Positions 25,940 to 35,005 are shown, counted from the first letter of the stretch. The stretch: 64,000 bases of DNA from JAFGPS01 sp964628465 (GCA_964628465.1 CAZVOA010000003.1:158734-222733); one strand, 5' to 3'. The notes: a model not told the origin generated them from the sequence alone. A program made the numbers and translations.

Positions 25940-26758
25940 TTAAGGACACTGTGAGTCACTAACAAGAAATGAATCAGTTCTATTTAGAGGGTTAATTTTT
26001 CCTCTTGCTGGTAAAACACCTTTTTTCCTATCAGTGGCAGTCTGTATTGAAAATATATTATCTTCATTTAGACCGCAGAATGATACAGGCTCGAAGTTCA
26101 CATGGGTATCCATGTATAAAACATTTTGTCCTTCATTTTGGTGAGTAGTCGCATTGCCGTAATTTTTCTCATCTTTTGTTCCATCTGGTTTGAATAGGCT
26201 CCAATTATTTGTTGTTTCTCGCAGAGGGGACGGATCAGAAGCTACCGCCAAACCTGGGTCACCTGATGTTGATAACGCATAGCTGGGAGTTGTATAAGGC
26301 AAATGATAAGAATATGAACATGCATTTATTGCATCTGCTCCGAAATCCCAAAGAGTAATAAGATCTACAGTACTTCCTGGGATAAATTCCTTGGCAACAG
26401 AATCACCTTTGCAAAGAAACGACTTTGGAGTTACATCTGTGTACTTAACGAGCAGATAAAAAGATGATGTTATTGTTGCTTTACCTCCGTAAGCATCACT
26501 AGCTTTAGCTGCAGCAAAATTATTTATTTTTTTTGCCCAGGTTGCTAAGTTAGTTCCGCCAGCACGTGGAAATTCATCTTCGTAATCGTTTGCGTAGATA
26601 AGCATTGCTTTTCCGATACCAGAAAGGTTTGTACCGCAAACCATTCTAAAAGCAATCTGCCTTACCCTTGACAGAGCGGGCATAAGAATACCCATGAGCA
26701 ATGCTATGATCGCGATAACGACGAGCAGCTCAACTAAAGTAAAGCCTTTTTTCTTCAT
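25940..26758 (-). CDS. Prepilin-type (type II secretion pseudopilin-like) exported protein
   Basis: The N-terminus is a class III (prepilin) signal: MKKKG followed by FTLVELLVVIAIIALLMGIL, with cleavage expected after the glycine by prepilin peptidase and methylation of the new Phe. The following RVRQIAFRMVCGTNLSGIGK and the Y-x-N-D-Y segment are typical of planctomycete members that are present in many paralogues per genome. The C-terminus has an N-Y-G-N-A-T-T-H-Q-N-E-G-Q-N-V-L-Y-M-D-T-H-V segment, the H-x9-DG-like motif of this family with DT in place of DG. Function of these abundant proteins is unknown. A good ribosome site (AAGGAGACAAAA) precedes the ATG. It is monocistronic with its own terminator. 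Confidence 0.88.
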   Translation of the reverse strand: MKKKGFTLVELLVVIAIIALLMGILMPALSRVRQIAFRMVCGTNLSGIGKAMLIYANDYEDEFPRAGGTNLATWAKKINNFAAAKASDAYGGKATITSSFYLLVKYTDVTPKSFLCKGDSVAKEFIPGSTVDLITLWDFGADAINACSYSYHLPYTTPSYALSTSGDPGLAVASDPSPLRETTNNWSLFKPDGTKDEKNYGNATTHQNEGQNVLYMDTHVNFEPVSFCGLNEDNIFSIQTATDRKKGVLPARGKINPLNRTDSFLVSDSQCP

Positions 26759-27267
26759 TTTTGTCTCCTTTGTACTAATTTAGATTCGTAAATCCGGTCG
26801 TTCTGGAATTACGTTTAAATAACATTTTGTTATGAAAATGCTGTTGTATATCATAATTATAGCACCCAACACTCTCGAAATACGAATCCCATTACAACTA
26901 TTTTTATTCCAGAAAACAACCGTTTCAATTCCGATAATCCGGTTTATTACAATACCTTTTTTTGAAATGATAAATAAAATTTACCTTTATACTAACCTGC
27001 TTTGAATTAAACACAATACTATCAATTAGCGTTATTCCCGGCAGGTGGATTTAAGATATGAAATCGGGACCCTAAATTATAATGACAATTCTAAAAAATA
27101 TATAATATACTACTTTTTAAACCCACCTTCATTAACTAACAATATATCGTAAAATTTAACACAAAATGTTAATTCAGTCAAGATAAATTATGAATTTTTT
27201 GTAAGTTTCTTGAAAATTTCGTATAAATCTTTAAGATGCATATTTTTATATATATGGAGTTTTCATT
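26759..27267. other. 509-base intergenic region between divergent genes
   Basis: This AT-rich stretch separates the leftward pseudopilin gene from the rightward UDPGP gene and must hold both promoters. No convincing open frame, RNA gene or long repeat was seen. A GC-richer spot, CGGCAGGTGGATTTAAG followed by TCGGGACCCT, near 27035-27075 stands out but is unassigned. Confidence 0.5.
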
Positions 27268-28686
27268 ATGAACAATAATAAAATATTTGAAAAAACTTTT
27301 AAATTATTAAAAAAACATAATCAAGACCAAATTCTGGCATTTTGGAACAAGTTAAATTCCGAACAGAAAGGTAGATTAATCGAGCAAATTGACCAGATTG
27401 ATTTGTCAAAAATCGATGATTGGGTCGAAAATTTTGTTAAAAAATCCCCTTCTGCTTTGATTGATACTGATTTTGAGCCTGTTACATGCTATCAATGCAA
27501 ACCCAATAGCACGGAACAACAAGGAAAATACGCAAAAGCGACTGAATTAGGTAAAAAGTTGATAAGTCAGGGCAAAGTAGCGGCTTTTGTCGTGGCTGGA
27601 GGACAGGGAACACGACTCGGATTTGACGGCCCGAAAGGCAATTTCCCCATTAGTCCAATCAGGAAAAAAACGCTTTTTCAAATATTCGCAGAAGATATTT
27701 TAGCAACCGAGTTAAAATACAAAACCTCCTGCCCGTGGTATATTATGACCAGCCCATTAAATCACGAGCAGACGGTTGAGATTTTCAGGTCAAATAACTA
27801 CTATGGCCTTGAAAAAGACAATATCTTCATTTTTCAGCAGGGAACTTTGCCGAATTTCAGTATGGAAGGTAAAATCCTGCTTGCGGAAAAAGATGAAATT
27901 GCCTGTTCGCCGGATGGTCACGGCGGCTGTATCCGAGCTTTATATAAAAGTGGCGCACTTGAAGACATGAAAAACCGCGGCATAGAATATATCAGCTATT
28001 GGCAGGTTGATAATCCGCTGATAAATATTTTCGATCCTCTTTTTATCGGCTTGCACGCTCTCGATCAGGCTGAAATGTCTTCAAAAGCACTTAAAAAAAC
28101 CAGCCCTAACGAAAAAATCGGTAATTTCTGTCTTGTTGACGGAAAAGTAAACATTATCGAATACAGCGACCTTTCTGATGAGCTTGCATTAAAACGCAAT
28201 CCAGACAATTCATTAGCTTTTGAGCTTGGCAGTATTGCTATACATATTATTAATCGCGGCTTCCTTGAAAAATTTGCTTCCAAAAGCGTTTCTCTGCCAC
28301 TCCATCGGGCGGTTAAAACCATTCCTCATATAGACCAGAACGGCAAAAAGATAGAATCAAAAGGAATTAAATTGGAAAGTTTTATCTTCGATGCAATACC
28401 ATTGGCTTCAAATTCTATTGTTTTTGAAACAATCCGAAGCGAAGAATTTGCGCCAGTCAAAAACGCTACAGGAGTTGACAGTGCCGAAAGTACTCATCAG
28501 ATGATGATTGACAGAGCAGCCGCATGGCTCGAGTACGCGGGCGTAGAAGTTCCTCGAAAAACCGATGGTTCAGTTGATTGTACAATAGAAATCTCACCGT
28601 TATTTGCGCTGGAAAAAGATGACCTTAAAGAAAAACTTTCGCAAATCCCGTCGATAAAACGAAAAGGGAAAATATACCTGGGATAA
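27268..28686 (+). CDS. UDP-sugar pyrophosphorylase of the eukaryote-like UAP1/UDPGP family
   Basis: This 472-residue enzyme would make UDP-GlcNAc (or UDP-GalNAc or UDP-glucose) from UTP and the sugar-1-phosphate. It is not of the bacterial GalU or GlmU type. The sequence shows the UAP1 nucleotide loop GGQGTRLGFDGPKGNFPISP (about residue 110), FQQGTLPNFSMEGKILL, the SPDGHGGCIRAL segment, WQVDNPLINIFDPLFIG, and the expected helical N-terminus. GlmU-independent UDP-GlcNAc synthesis of this type is scattered among bacteria. A GGAG ribosome site lies ten bases upstream. It is followed by thiE with no clear functional link. Confidence 0.88.
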   Translation: MNNNKIFEKTFKLLKKHNQDQILAFWNKLNSEQKGRLIEQIDQIDLSKIDDWVENFVKKSPSALIDTDFEPVTCYQCKPNSTEQQGKYAKATELGKKLISQGKVAAFVVAGGQGTRLGFDGPKGNFPISPIRKKTLFQIFAEDILATELKYKTSCPWYIMTSPLNHEQTVEIFRSNNYYGLEKDNIFIFQQGTLPNFSMEGKILLAEKDEIACSPDGHGGCIRALYKSGALEDMKNRGIEYISYWQVDNPLINIFDPLFIGLHALDQAEMSSKALKKTSPNEKIGNFCLVDGKVNIIEYSDLSDELALKRNPDNSLAFELGSIAIHIINRGFLEKFASKSVSLPLHRAVKTIPHIDQNGKKIESKGIKLESFIFDAIPLASNSIVFETIRSEEFAPVKNATGVDSAESTHQMMIDRAAAWLEYAGVEVPRKTDGSVDCTIEISPLFALEKDDLKEKLSQIPSIKRKGKIYLG

Positions 28687-28755
28687 AAATCATTTTATTG
28701 GTTTTTCAGTTTGGACTGTTCAGCACAAGCTTGGAACTATATAATTGCCATTGTT

Positions 28756-29811
28756 ATGGACAATGCAGCTTATAGAATAATAGATGCGAATTTTAACCGC
28801 GCCAGGGAAGCTTTGCGGGTAATTGAGGAATTTTGCAGATTCGGATTAAATTCAAAATCTCTGAGCGGCCGCGCCAAAGAGTTAAGGCATAAACTTTGCC
28901 AAACCATAAGTCAACTGGATTCCGGCAGACTCATATCATCGCGTGATACAATATCTGATGTCGGCGTGAATCAGGTTGTACAATCTCAAAACAGCAGGAG
29001 TGATTTGAAAGATTGTCTTACAGCTGGCTGTAAAAGACTTGTCGAAGCTTTACGTGTGCTTTCCGAAGTTATTCAAATTCAGGATAAAGCCGTCGCGAAG
29101 CAGATAGAACAATTTCGATATGCGGCTTATACTCTTGAGAAGGATATTGTTTTAATCAGCGAGCCTTTGGAAAAATACAGGAAAGTCAAACTTTACATAA
29201 TAATCACCAGCAACTTTCCAGCGGAAATTCTTTCTTTGGCTTCGCAATGCGCAACCAGCGGTGCGGACTGTATCCAGCTTCGCGCAAAGGAAATTCAAAA
29301 CGATGATTTATACGCCGCGGCAGTTGAATTTGTGAAAATATGCCGGGATAATGGAGTGTATAGTGTGATTAACGACAGGCTCGATATTGCAATTGCAGCG
29401 GGCGCTGACGGTGTTCACTTCGGACAAAATGACTTGCCTGTAGAATGCGCAAAGAAACTTGAGCAAAAGCCGATGATAATCGGTAAAAGTACGCATTCGC
29501 TCGAACAATTGAAAAACGCTTGTGAAGAACAACCAACATATGTAGGATTAGGGCCGGTATATGAAACGGCGACCAAGCCAACGGCGGACCCGGTTGGATT
29601 GGAATTTGTAAACAAAGCAACCGCTTTTTTGGCTGATAAGCCGGTTGGGCATGTTGCAATTGGCGGAATTACCATGGAAAATGTTGAGGATGTAATGAAT
29701 GCGGGCGCAGATTGTATTGCGGTCTGCAATGCGGTTACAAAAGCTCAAAATCCTTCTCAGGCATGTAAAACATTGAAACAAAAAATTATTTCGTTTAAGA
29801 GGAATTACTAA
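28756..29811 (+). CDS. thiE: Thiamine phosphate synthase with N-terminal ThiD2 domain
   Basis: The C-terminal 200 residues are ThiE, which joins HMP diphosphate and thiazole phosphate into thiamine phosphate: QLRAKEIQNDDLY, NDRLDIAIAAGADGVHFGQN, GLGPVYETATKPTADPVG and AIGGITMENV are the signature blocks of the TIM barrel. The first 140 residues (RIIDANFNRAREALRVIEEF then CRFGLNSKSLSGRAKELRHK) are a ThiD2 domain, an alternative helical partner common in planctomycetes, deltaproteobacteria and others. The ATG at 28756 is preferred since the domain begins there; a TTG at 28711 is also in frame. No TPP riboswitch was recognised upstream. Confidence 0.93.
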   Translation: MDNAAYRIIDANFNRAREALRVIEEFCRFGLNSKSLSGRAKELRHKLCQTISQLDSGRLISSRDTISDVGVNQVVQSQNSRSDLKDCLTAGCKRLVEALRVLSEVIQIQDKAVAKQIEQFRYAAYTLEKDIVLISEPLEKYRKVKLYIIITSNFPAEILSLASQCATSGADCIQLRAKEIQNDDLYAAAVEFVKICRDNGVYSVINDRLDIAIAAGADGVHFGQNDLPVECAKKLEQKPMIIGKSTHSLEQLKNACEEQPTYVGLGPVYETATKPTADPVGLEFVNKATAFLADKPVGHVAIGGITMENVEDVMNAGADCIAVCNAVTKAQNPSQACKTLKQKIISFKRNY

Positions 29812-30173
29812 TCAAAAAGTATCAATTATTTGTGAAATATATAGGAAAAAGTAGATAACATTTGATAAATTATCCACTTAAACCTATTGCTAACAAAAAC
29901 AAGTGAATATAGATAAAATATTGTATGGTATATACTGTATATATAGGAAGTTGTTTGCCGCTATAAGCGAAATTGAGAAATAATTTTGTAAACTCTTTAT
30001 TTGCAAGTATTTATGTCAATATAATGAAATAGGATTAATTTTGATTGTTAATATACTGAAAAATGGTTTTCCTGTACTATAGATTTTAGTAATGTAAAGG
30101 GTTGATTTATAATATAGATACGGAGTTATTAACAAGTTATCCACAATGAGAATTTATAAGGAATCAATATAAA
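29812..30173. other. 362-base AT-rich intergenic region with two DnaA-box-like sites
   Basis: No gene was found here. TTATCCACA at 30137-30145 is a perfect DnaA-box match and TTATCCACT at 29870-29878 a one-mismatch match, both on the + strand. GTATATACTGTATATA near 29930 is a local palindrome. Two boxes are too few to call an origin, but DnaA control of the next gene is possible. A GGAAT ribosome site lies just before the ATG at 30174. Confidence 0.35.
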
Positions 30174-31136
30174 ATGAATAAATCGCTTATTACCATCGGT
30201 GAGTCAATACATGCCTCAATCCCTAAAACAGCTAAGATAATGAACCAGCTTGTAGAACTCGGCACCAATGCTTATATAAATGAAAGTGAAGAACTGAGTT
30301 ATATTAAGGAATTGATTGAATCTCAGGCTAACGATGGTGCGCATTATATAGCCGTTAATCTTGACGCTTTTGGCGAGACTGATCCGCGGCAAACGGTTGA
30401 TATGATGATTGAATATACCAAACTTGTACGCAAATGGGGGAAAGGTGTTCCGATCTGTGTGGATAGCAGTAACGATGATGTTTTGAAAGCAGGCCTTAAA
30501 GAATGGTACAATACAAGTGAGAAAGTGAAGCAGCCGCTAATCAATTCCGTAAAAGTATATACAATGAAAAATATGCTTCCTCTTAAAAAGGATTATGATT
30601 TTTCCTTCATAGGACTCTTGGTAAGCGAAGACGCGGCGACCGGGCCGGGCGGCTCACATTCTATTGAGGAACTTTTTGGATTGGCAAATAGTATATTTGA
30701 CGAAGCAATCAAATATAGTTTCAAGCCCGAAGAGATATTTTTTGATTCGACGGTATTCCCGCTTGCGATAGATATGCCGATGGAACCGGATGTTCCCGGT
30801 TACACATACAGGGCATTCGAGACAATAAAAAAGATAAAGAACGATCCGAAAATGAAAAAAGTTCATTTTTCGCTTGGCGTTAGTAACAGCGTTCGCGATT
30901 TACCAGGCAGAAAAGTTGGCGTTTGCCGGGCTTATGTTGCCAAAGCGATGGAATACGGCCTGGACGCTGGAATCGTAAATTCCGCTCATCACTACGGCGA
31001 AGTTGAGCCTGACCAGGAATTGTTGGAACTTGTTGACGCATTTGCGAAAATGGATGGCTCAATGGAAAAAATGACGAAAGCAATGGAACTCATGGGGCAA
31101 TTCTGCCAGAAGAACAGAAAACCGGCAAACGCATAA
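30174..31136 (+). CDS. Pterin-binding-domain methyltransferase (methyltetrahydrofolate:corrinoid type)
   Basis: This is a stand-alone 320-residue TIM-barrel protein of the pterin-binding family, as in the methyl-H4folate:corrinoid protein methyltransferases (AcsE, MtgA, MetH domain). Blocks visible are SLITIGESIH at the start, SQANDGAHYIAVNLD, the C-V-D-S-S-N-D-D-V-L-K-A-G segment, P-L-I-N-S-V, GLLVSEDAATGPGG and HFSLGVSNSVRDLPGRK, which together line the pterin pocket. Typical partners (corrinoid protein, activator ATPase) are not in the window. It could serve methyl transfer from methyl-H4folate in one-carbon or Wood-Ljungdahl-like metabolism; the methyl acceptor is unknown. Confidence 0.8.
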   Translation: MNKSLITIGESIHASIPKTAKIMNQLVELGTNAYINESEELSYIKELIESQANDGAHYIAVNLDAFGETDPRQTVDMMIEYTKLVRKWGKGVPICVDSSNDDVLKAGLKEWYNTSEKVKQPLINSVKVYTMKNMLPLKKDYDFSFIGLLVSEDAATGPGGSHSIEELFGLANSIFDEAIKYSFKPEEIFFDSTVFPLAIDMPMEPDVPGYTYRAFETIKKIKNDPKMKKVHFSLGVSNSVRDLPGRKVGVCRAYVAKAMEYGLDAGIVNSAHHYGEVEPDQELLELVDAFAKMDGSMEKMTKAMELMGQFCQKNRKPANA

Positions 31137-31181
31137 TTAGATTTCATATATGTAGTTCATGGTTTTGTGAAATATTTTAAC

Positions 31182-31210
31182 TTGACAGCAACGCTTTACT
31201 CGACTAAAAA
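31182..31210 (+). promoter_or_regulatory. Candidate sigma-70-type promoter before the DUF4870 gene
   Basis: TTGACA (31182-31187), a 17-base spacer and TAAAAA (31205-31210) lie about 50 bases before the ATG at 31263. The -35 is perfect; the -10 is weaker. Confidence 0.5.
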
Positions 31211-31262
31211 TAAATATCGATGAAATACAATTTTTTTTGTGATTAGAGAAAGGGAGTTATTA

Positions 31263-31646
31263 ATGGAAGAAACAAAAGAGAATCAACCGGAACAAAACGC
31301 AAACAAAGAACAACCTGCCAGGGAGATCACAAGTGACGACAAGAATATGGCCATGTTATGTCACTTACTCGCTATATTTACAAGTTTTATTGGACCGCTG
31401 GTAATCTGGCTCATCAAAAAGGACGAATCTCCTTTTGTCAATGAACAAGGTAAAGAAGCACTTAACTTTCAAATTACTGTAATCATTGCGATGTGTGTAT
31501 CAGGCTTGCTAACATTTGTTTGTATAGGGGCTTTGCTTATACCCGTTGTAGGAGTGGTCGATCTTGTTTTGTGTATCATGGCTACAGTCAAGACCAGCCG
31601 TGGAGAATCATATAGATATCCTGTTAGTCTTCGTTTGCTTAAATAA
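31263..31646 (+). CDS. DUF4870 (Tic20-like) membrane protein
   Basis: This 127-residue protein has a charged N-terminus (about 30 residues rich in Glu, Gln and Asn), then DDKNMAMLCHLLAIFTSFIG, WLIKKDESPFVNEQGKEALN-FQI and two further helices, the standard DUF4870 pattern. The family is of unknown function and distantly related to Tic20. The ATG at 31263 follows AAAGGGAGTTATTA, a good ribosome site; a GTG at 31239 would be inferior. The next gene, another small membrane protein, lies 35 bases downstream. Confidence 0.85.
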   Translation: MEETKENQPEQNANKEQPAREITSDDKNMAMLCHLLAIFTSFIGPLVIWLIKKDESPFVNEQGKEALNFQITVIIAMCVSGLLTFVCIGALLIPVVGVVDLVLCIMATVKTSRGESYRYPVSLRLLK

Positions 31647-31681
31647 ACATAAAAGCATAGTACGCATAAAAGGCACTTGTT

Positions 31682-32014
31682 ATGCAGTTTATAATTAAAC
31701 TATTCATCAGTGTCTGTGTAATTATTTTCTGCACACAAATTGGTACTAAAATGCCAAAATTAGCCGGGTTAATTGCAGTTATGCCGTTAACCGGACTTCT
31801 TGTGATGTTATGGCTCTATTCTGACAATCCCGGCAATTACGCAAAGATGGCCGAATATACAAAAGGCGCATTATTCGGGATTATACCGACATTATTATTC
31901 TTTCTTACATGTTTTATCTGCTTCAAGAAGCAATTACCCCTTACGACGGCTTTGTGCACGGGTTTCTCCGTCTGGTTAATTGCGGCGTTTCTTCATCAAT
32001 GGCTCGTAAAATGA
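31682..32014 (+). CDS. DUF3147 family membrane protein
   Basis: A 110-residue four-helix membrane protein. It shows the conserved segment GTKMPKLAGLIAVMPLTGLL then VMLWLYSDNPGNYAKMAEYT of DUF3147, followed by helices near residues 60-80 and 85-105 (a GALFGIIPTLLFFLTCFICF stretch). Function is unknown; members often lie beside transport or envelope genes. Probably co-transcribed with the DUF4870 gene before it. No strong ribosome site was seen. Confidence 0.75.
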   Translation: MQFIIKLFISVCVIIFCTQIGTKMPKLAGLIAVMPLTGLLVMLWLYSDNPGNYAKMAEYTKGALFGIIPTLLFFLTCFICFKKQLPLTTALCTGFSVWLIAAFLHQWLVK

Positions 32015-32147
32015 AAACAACCCTGATTTAGAACAAGACGGCACAATTTCCTGTATATTACAGGAATATAGTTGAGTCGTAACACTAATAAGTCGATTAT
32101 AAATGCAACTTCAGATTATGTAGAAACTTTTTGTCGGATGGAATGCG

Positions 32148-33182
32148 GTGAAATATACATTTTTATTTTTTCTGATATGTATTGCCAGCCTAGCAGGCTG
32201 CAAATCACAGGAAACTCCGCTCAATAATGACAGACCCGATAATATCTCTGTTTACAATAGTGTTATTACTGATTACCTACTGAAGCAAAGGTTGCCGGAT
32301 TTGGAATCAGTCGAACCTTGGGAAAATGTTTACGGCCCTGGTTTGAAAATTTCTACGCCGCACTATGAGGTTTACGCAACCCTGATGGACCGTTATTTGT
32401 TAAGCATGATACCGGCATTTTTGGAATCGGCATACAATGTTTACAACAGCCAGTTACCGGAACCAGTTACAAGCTCAACAAAATTTTCGATTTTCTTGTT
32501 TGCAAGCCGGACACAATGGGAACATTTTACGTGGACGTTCGCGGGAAATCAGGCGGAAATATTTTATAAAATAAAAGCAGGAGCGTATTATCACAACGGC
32601 TCATGTGTAGTTTATGATATTGGAGCAAACAGGACTTTATCCGCAATCGGACACGAAGGCTGGCATCAATTCAGCAGCAGGCATTTTAAATATCGTTTAC
32701 CAAGCTGGCTTGATGAAGGCGTTGCTATGCTTTTTGAAAATTTCAGCTATAAAGATGGTACAATTTGTTTTGAACCTTATAACAATAGTTACAGAATTGA
32801 AGGATTACGAAAAACTCTTTCTTCTGATGTTATGATACCGCTGAATGAATTGACTGCGATTAATCCCGGTCAGGTTCTTGCAAGCAGCCAGGCTCAGGCT
32901 GTATCAGCTTTTTACAGCCAGTCTTATGCACTTGTACGTTTTTTGCGTGAGTATGACAATGGAAGCCGTCGGAGTATTTATGATAAACTTCTTGCGGATG
33001 GTTTTCTGGGGAAATGGCCGCTTGATGATGTAAGCAAACAAATTGCCATAGATAGAAACCTGCCAAGAACTATTCTATGGAACCATATAGTTGGTACACA
33101 ATTATTTCAGCAGTATATTGATGAGGATTTCAAAAAAATCGAACAGGAATATATAGAGTTTTGCAGGCAAATAACAAGATAA
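32148..33182 (+). CDS. Lipoprotein with DUF1570/peptidase-MA-like domain
   Basis: The signal sequence ends in SLAGC, a good lipobox, so the mature 326-residue protein should be lipid-anchored outside the cytoplasm. The body has the pattern of planctomycete DUF1570 and peptidase-MA proteins: FLFASRTQWEHF, then the putative zinc motif HEGWHQF (H-E-x-x-H), followed 20 residues on by WLDEGVAMLFENF, where the glutamate of D-E-G would be the third ligand, and SQSYALVRFLREYD near the end. This suggests a metallopeptidase, but no activity is established for the family. The start is GTG at 32148. The maf gene follows after 25 bases. Confidence 0.75.
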   Translation: MKYTFLFFLICIASLAGCKSQETPLNNDRPDNISVYNSVITDYLLKQRLPDLESVEPWENVYGPGLKISTPHYEVYATLMDRYLLSMIPAFLESAYNVYNSQLPEPVTSSTKFSIFLFASRTQWEHFTWTFAGNQAEIFYKIKAGAYYHNGSCVVYDIGANRTLSAIGHEGWHQFSSRHFKYRLPSWLDEGVAMLFENFSYKDGTICFEPYNNSYRIEGLRKTLSSDVMIPLNELTAINPGQVLASSQAQAVSAFYSQSYALVRFLREYDNGSRRSIYDKLLADGFLGKWPLDDVSKQIAIDRNLPRTILWNHIVGTQLFQQYIDEDFKKIEQEYIEFCRQITR

Positions 33183-33207
33183 CAAATTATTTCAAGGAAA
33201 TTGAAAA

Positions 33208-33801
33208 TTGCAGGAAAAGCATATAAAACAAATTGTTTTGGCTTCCGCGTCACCAAGACGAAAAGACATTTTGAAACAAGCGGGCTATAAATTAATAATC
33301 GAAAAATCCAACATTGACGAATCACAATTTCCTACAGACAAAATCGAACCATGCAAATACGCCGAACAGCTCGCTCTGGCCAAAGCCAAAGATGTCGCCG
33401 CGAATTATCCCGGCCAAATCGTTCTTGGTGCCGATACTATTGTCGATTATGACGGCGAAATTATCGGCAAGCCCGCGGATGAAAAAGAAGCGGAGGAAAT
33501 TGTATGCAAGCTATTCAGTAAACCTCATAAAGTAATTACAGGTGTAGCTATCGTGAGAATCAATGATAATACAGAAATTGTCACGAATGATGTTACTATT
33601 GTCTATCCGAAGAAGATGTCGCCGGAACAAATCGAGGAACATATCATATCTGGTACCTGGAAAGACAAAGCGGGAGCTTACGCGATACAGGAGACCGGCG
33701 ACCGGTTCGTCGAAAGAATTGAAGGCAGCATGACAAATGTAATGGGACTTCCCCTTGAGCTTATAACAAGCCTTCTTGATAAATTATTCATCGAAAAATA
33801 A
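33208..33801 (+). CDS. maf: Maf-type nucleoside triphosphate pyrophosphatase
   Basis: Maf enzymes hydrolyse non-canonical or excess nucleoside triphosphates (dTTP, UTP or modified forms) to monophosphates. The 197-residue frame shows the full signature: IVLASASPRRKDILKQAGY at the start, the Y-A-E-Q-L-A-L-A-K-A-K helix, VLGADTIVDYDGEIIGKP, the H-K-V-I-T-G-V-A segment and GAYAIQETGDRFVERIEGS. The start is TTG at 33208, with AAGGAA eight bases upstream. It follows the lipoprotein gene closely. The pattern fits the YhdE-like (dTTP/UTP) subgroup, though specificity is not certain. Confidence 0.93.
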   Translation: MQEKHIKQIVLASASPRRKDILKQAGYKLIIEKSNIDESQFPTDKIEPCKYAEQLALAKAKDVAANYPGQIVLGADTIVDYDGEIIGKPADEKEAEEIVCKLFSKPHKVITGVAIVRINDNTEIVTNDVTIVYPKKMSPEQIEEHIISGTWKDKAGAYAIQETGDRFVERIEGSMTNVMGLPLELITSLLDKLFIEK

Positions 33802-33836
33802 CCATTCCGCTTCTATTTTTACCAGAAAAATCCGGC

Positions 33837-33865
33837 TTGACATTTGCCTGTAAACATCCTATAAT
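33837..33865 (+). promoter_or_regulatory. Consensus sigma-70 promoter of the aldose epimerase gene
   Basis: TTGACA (33837-33842), a 17-base spacer and TATAAT (33860-33865) match the consensus at all twelve positions. Transcription would begin near 33872, about 70 bases before the ATG at 33941. Confidence 0.85.
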
Positions 33866-33940
33866 AATTGCAAATCGATTGCCCGCTGAAATCAATCGCG
33901 CGGCACTGGAGAAATGAGGTTTTTGAGGAAAGGTTATATC

Positions 33941-35005
33941 ATGCATACCAGATTAACTATCGCAACAGTAATTACAGTTATTTTACTAAGTTCAATCGCA
34001 GGATTCTCACAATCCGTTACATCAACCCTATTCGATAAAACCGCGAGCGGCAAAGATGTGATGGTTTACACCATGACAAACGCAAACGGCCTCAAGGCGA
34101 AAGTGATTCAATACGGAGGTACTCTTATTTCATTGGAAGTACCCGACCGCAACGGTACATTAGCCAATATCGTAAAAGGTTACAATAATGTGAGCTCATA
34201 CGTAAGTAATCCCTGGACCGGTAATACAATAGGACGCTATGCCAACCGCATTGCCAACGCGAAATTTACAATCGATGGCATCGAGTATATTCTCTCTAAG
34301 AATTCAGGAAGCCATATACTTCACGGCGGCAGTACATTTGGTTTCAATAACGTTTTGTGGAATGGTTATCCATACCAGACCAGTACCGAAGCCGGAGTCA
34401 AACTGACTCATCTTAGTCTCGACGGTGAAGAAGGTTTTCCGGGCAATCTCACCTGCACTGTAACCTATGCTCTTACAAACGATAATGAACTGAGAATCGA
34501 TTATAAGGCAACAACGGACAAACCAACGGTTGTCAATTTTACAAATCATAGTTACTTCAATCTTGCCGGTTATGGCAATGGTAACATTCTCAGCCATGAG
34601 TTAATGATTAACGCTGACTGGTTCACTGCTGCTGGATCGGACAAGATACCGACAGGTGTGATTAGCAGTGTTACAGCAACGTCTGGAATGGATTTTAGGA
34701 CGGCAAAAGTGATTAGCATTTACACACGTTTTATATCTCAGTATGATCATAATTTTGTTCTGAACGTTGTACCCAATTCGATATTCCTCGCCGCGACTGC
34801 TTACGACCCATCGAGCGGCCGGGTAATGGACTGCTTTACGACTGAACCGGGTTTACAGTTTTACACAGGCGACAATTCCGCCTTATGCTTAGAGACACAG
34901 CATTTCCCCGACTCGCCGAACAAGCCTCATTTCCCATCAACTGTGCTGCGTCCCGGCGAAGTGTTCGACAGTACAACCATATATCAATTTTCTACGAAGA
35001 ATTAA
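33941..35005 (+). CDS. galM: Secreted aldose 1-epimerase (mutarotase)
   Basis: GalM interconverts alpha and beta anomers of galactose and other aldoses. After a signal peptide (LTIATVITVILLSSIAGFSQ, residues 3-22) the 330-residue mature protein has the family blocks IQYGGTLISLEVPDR, GNTIGRYANRIANAKFTIDG, SHILHGGSTFGFNNVLW, NFTNHSYFNLAG (catalytic His), QYDHNFVLN and PGLQFYTGDN, LCLETQHFPDSPNKPHFPS with the catalytic Glu in the L-E-T-Q-H-F-P-D segment. AGGAAAGG seven bases upstream favours the ATG at 33941 over one at 33914. Export points to sugar handling in the periplasm or outside. Confidence 0.92.
   Translation: MHTRLTIATVITVILLSSIAGFSQSVTSTLFDKTASGKDVMVYTMTNANGLKAKVIQYGGTLISLEVPDRNGTLANIVKGYNNVSSYVSNPWTGNTIGRYANRIANAKFTIDGIEYILSKNSGSHILHGGSTFGFNNVLWNGYPYQTSTEAGVKLTHLSLDGEEGFPGNLTCTVTYALTNDNELRIDYKATTDKPTVVNFTNHSYFNLAGYGNGNILSHELMINADWFTAAGSDKIPTGVISSVTATSGMDFRTAKVISIYTRFISQYDHNFVLNVVPNSIFLAATAYDPSSGRVMDCFTTEPGLQFYTGDNSALCLETQHFPDSPNKPHFPSTVLRPGEVFDSTTIYQFSTKN

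Noticed and set aside
28687..28755. TPP riboswitch before thiE
   Set aside because: The gap is short and lacks the conserved CUGAGA and thi-box core.
29812..30173. Chromosomal origin of replication
   Set aside because: Only two DnaA-box-like sites, no box cluster, and neither dnaA nor dnaN next to it. recA, dnaE and der are not origin markers.
33914..33940. Nine extra N-terminal residues for the aldose epimerase
   Set aside because: The ATG at 33941 has the better ribosome site and gives a normal signal peptide.
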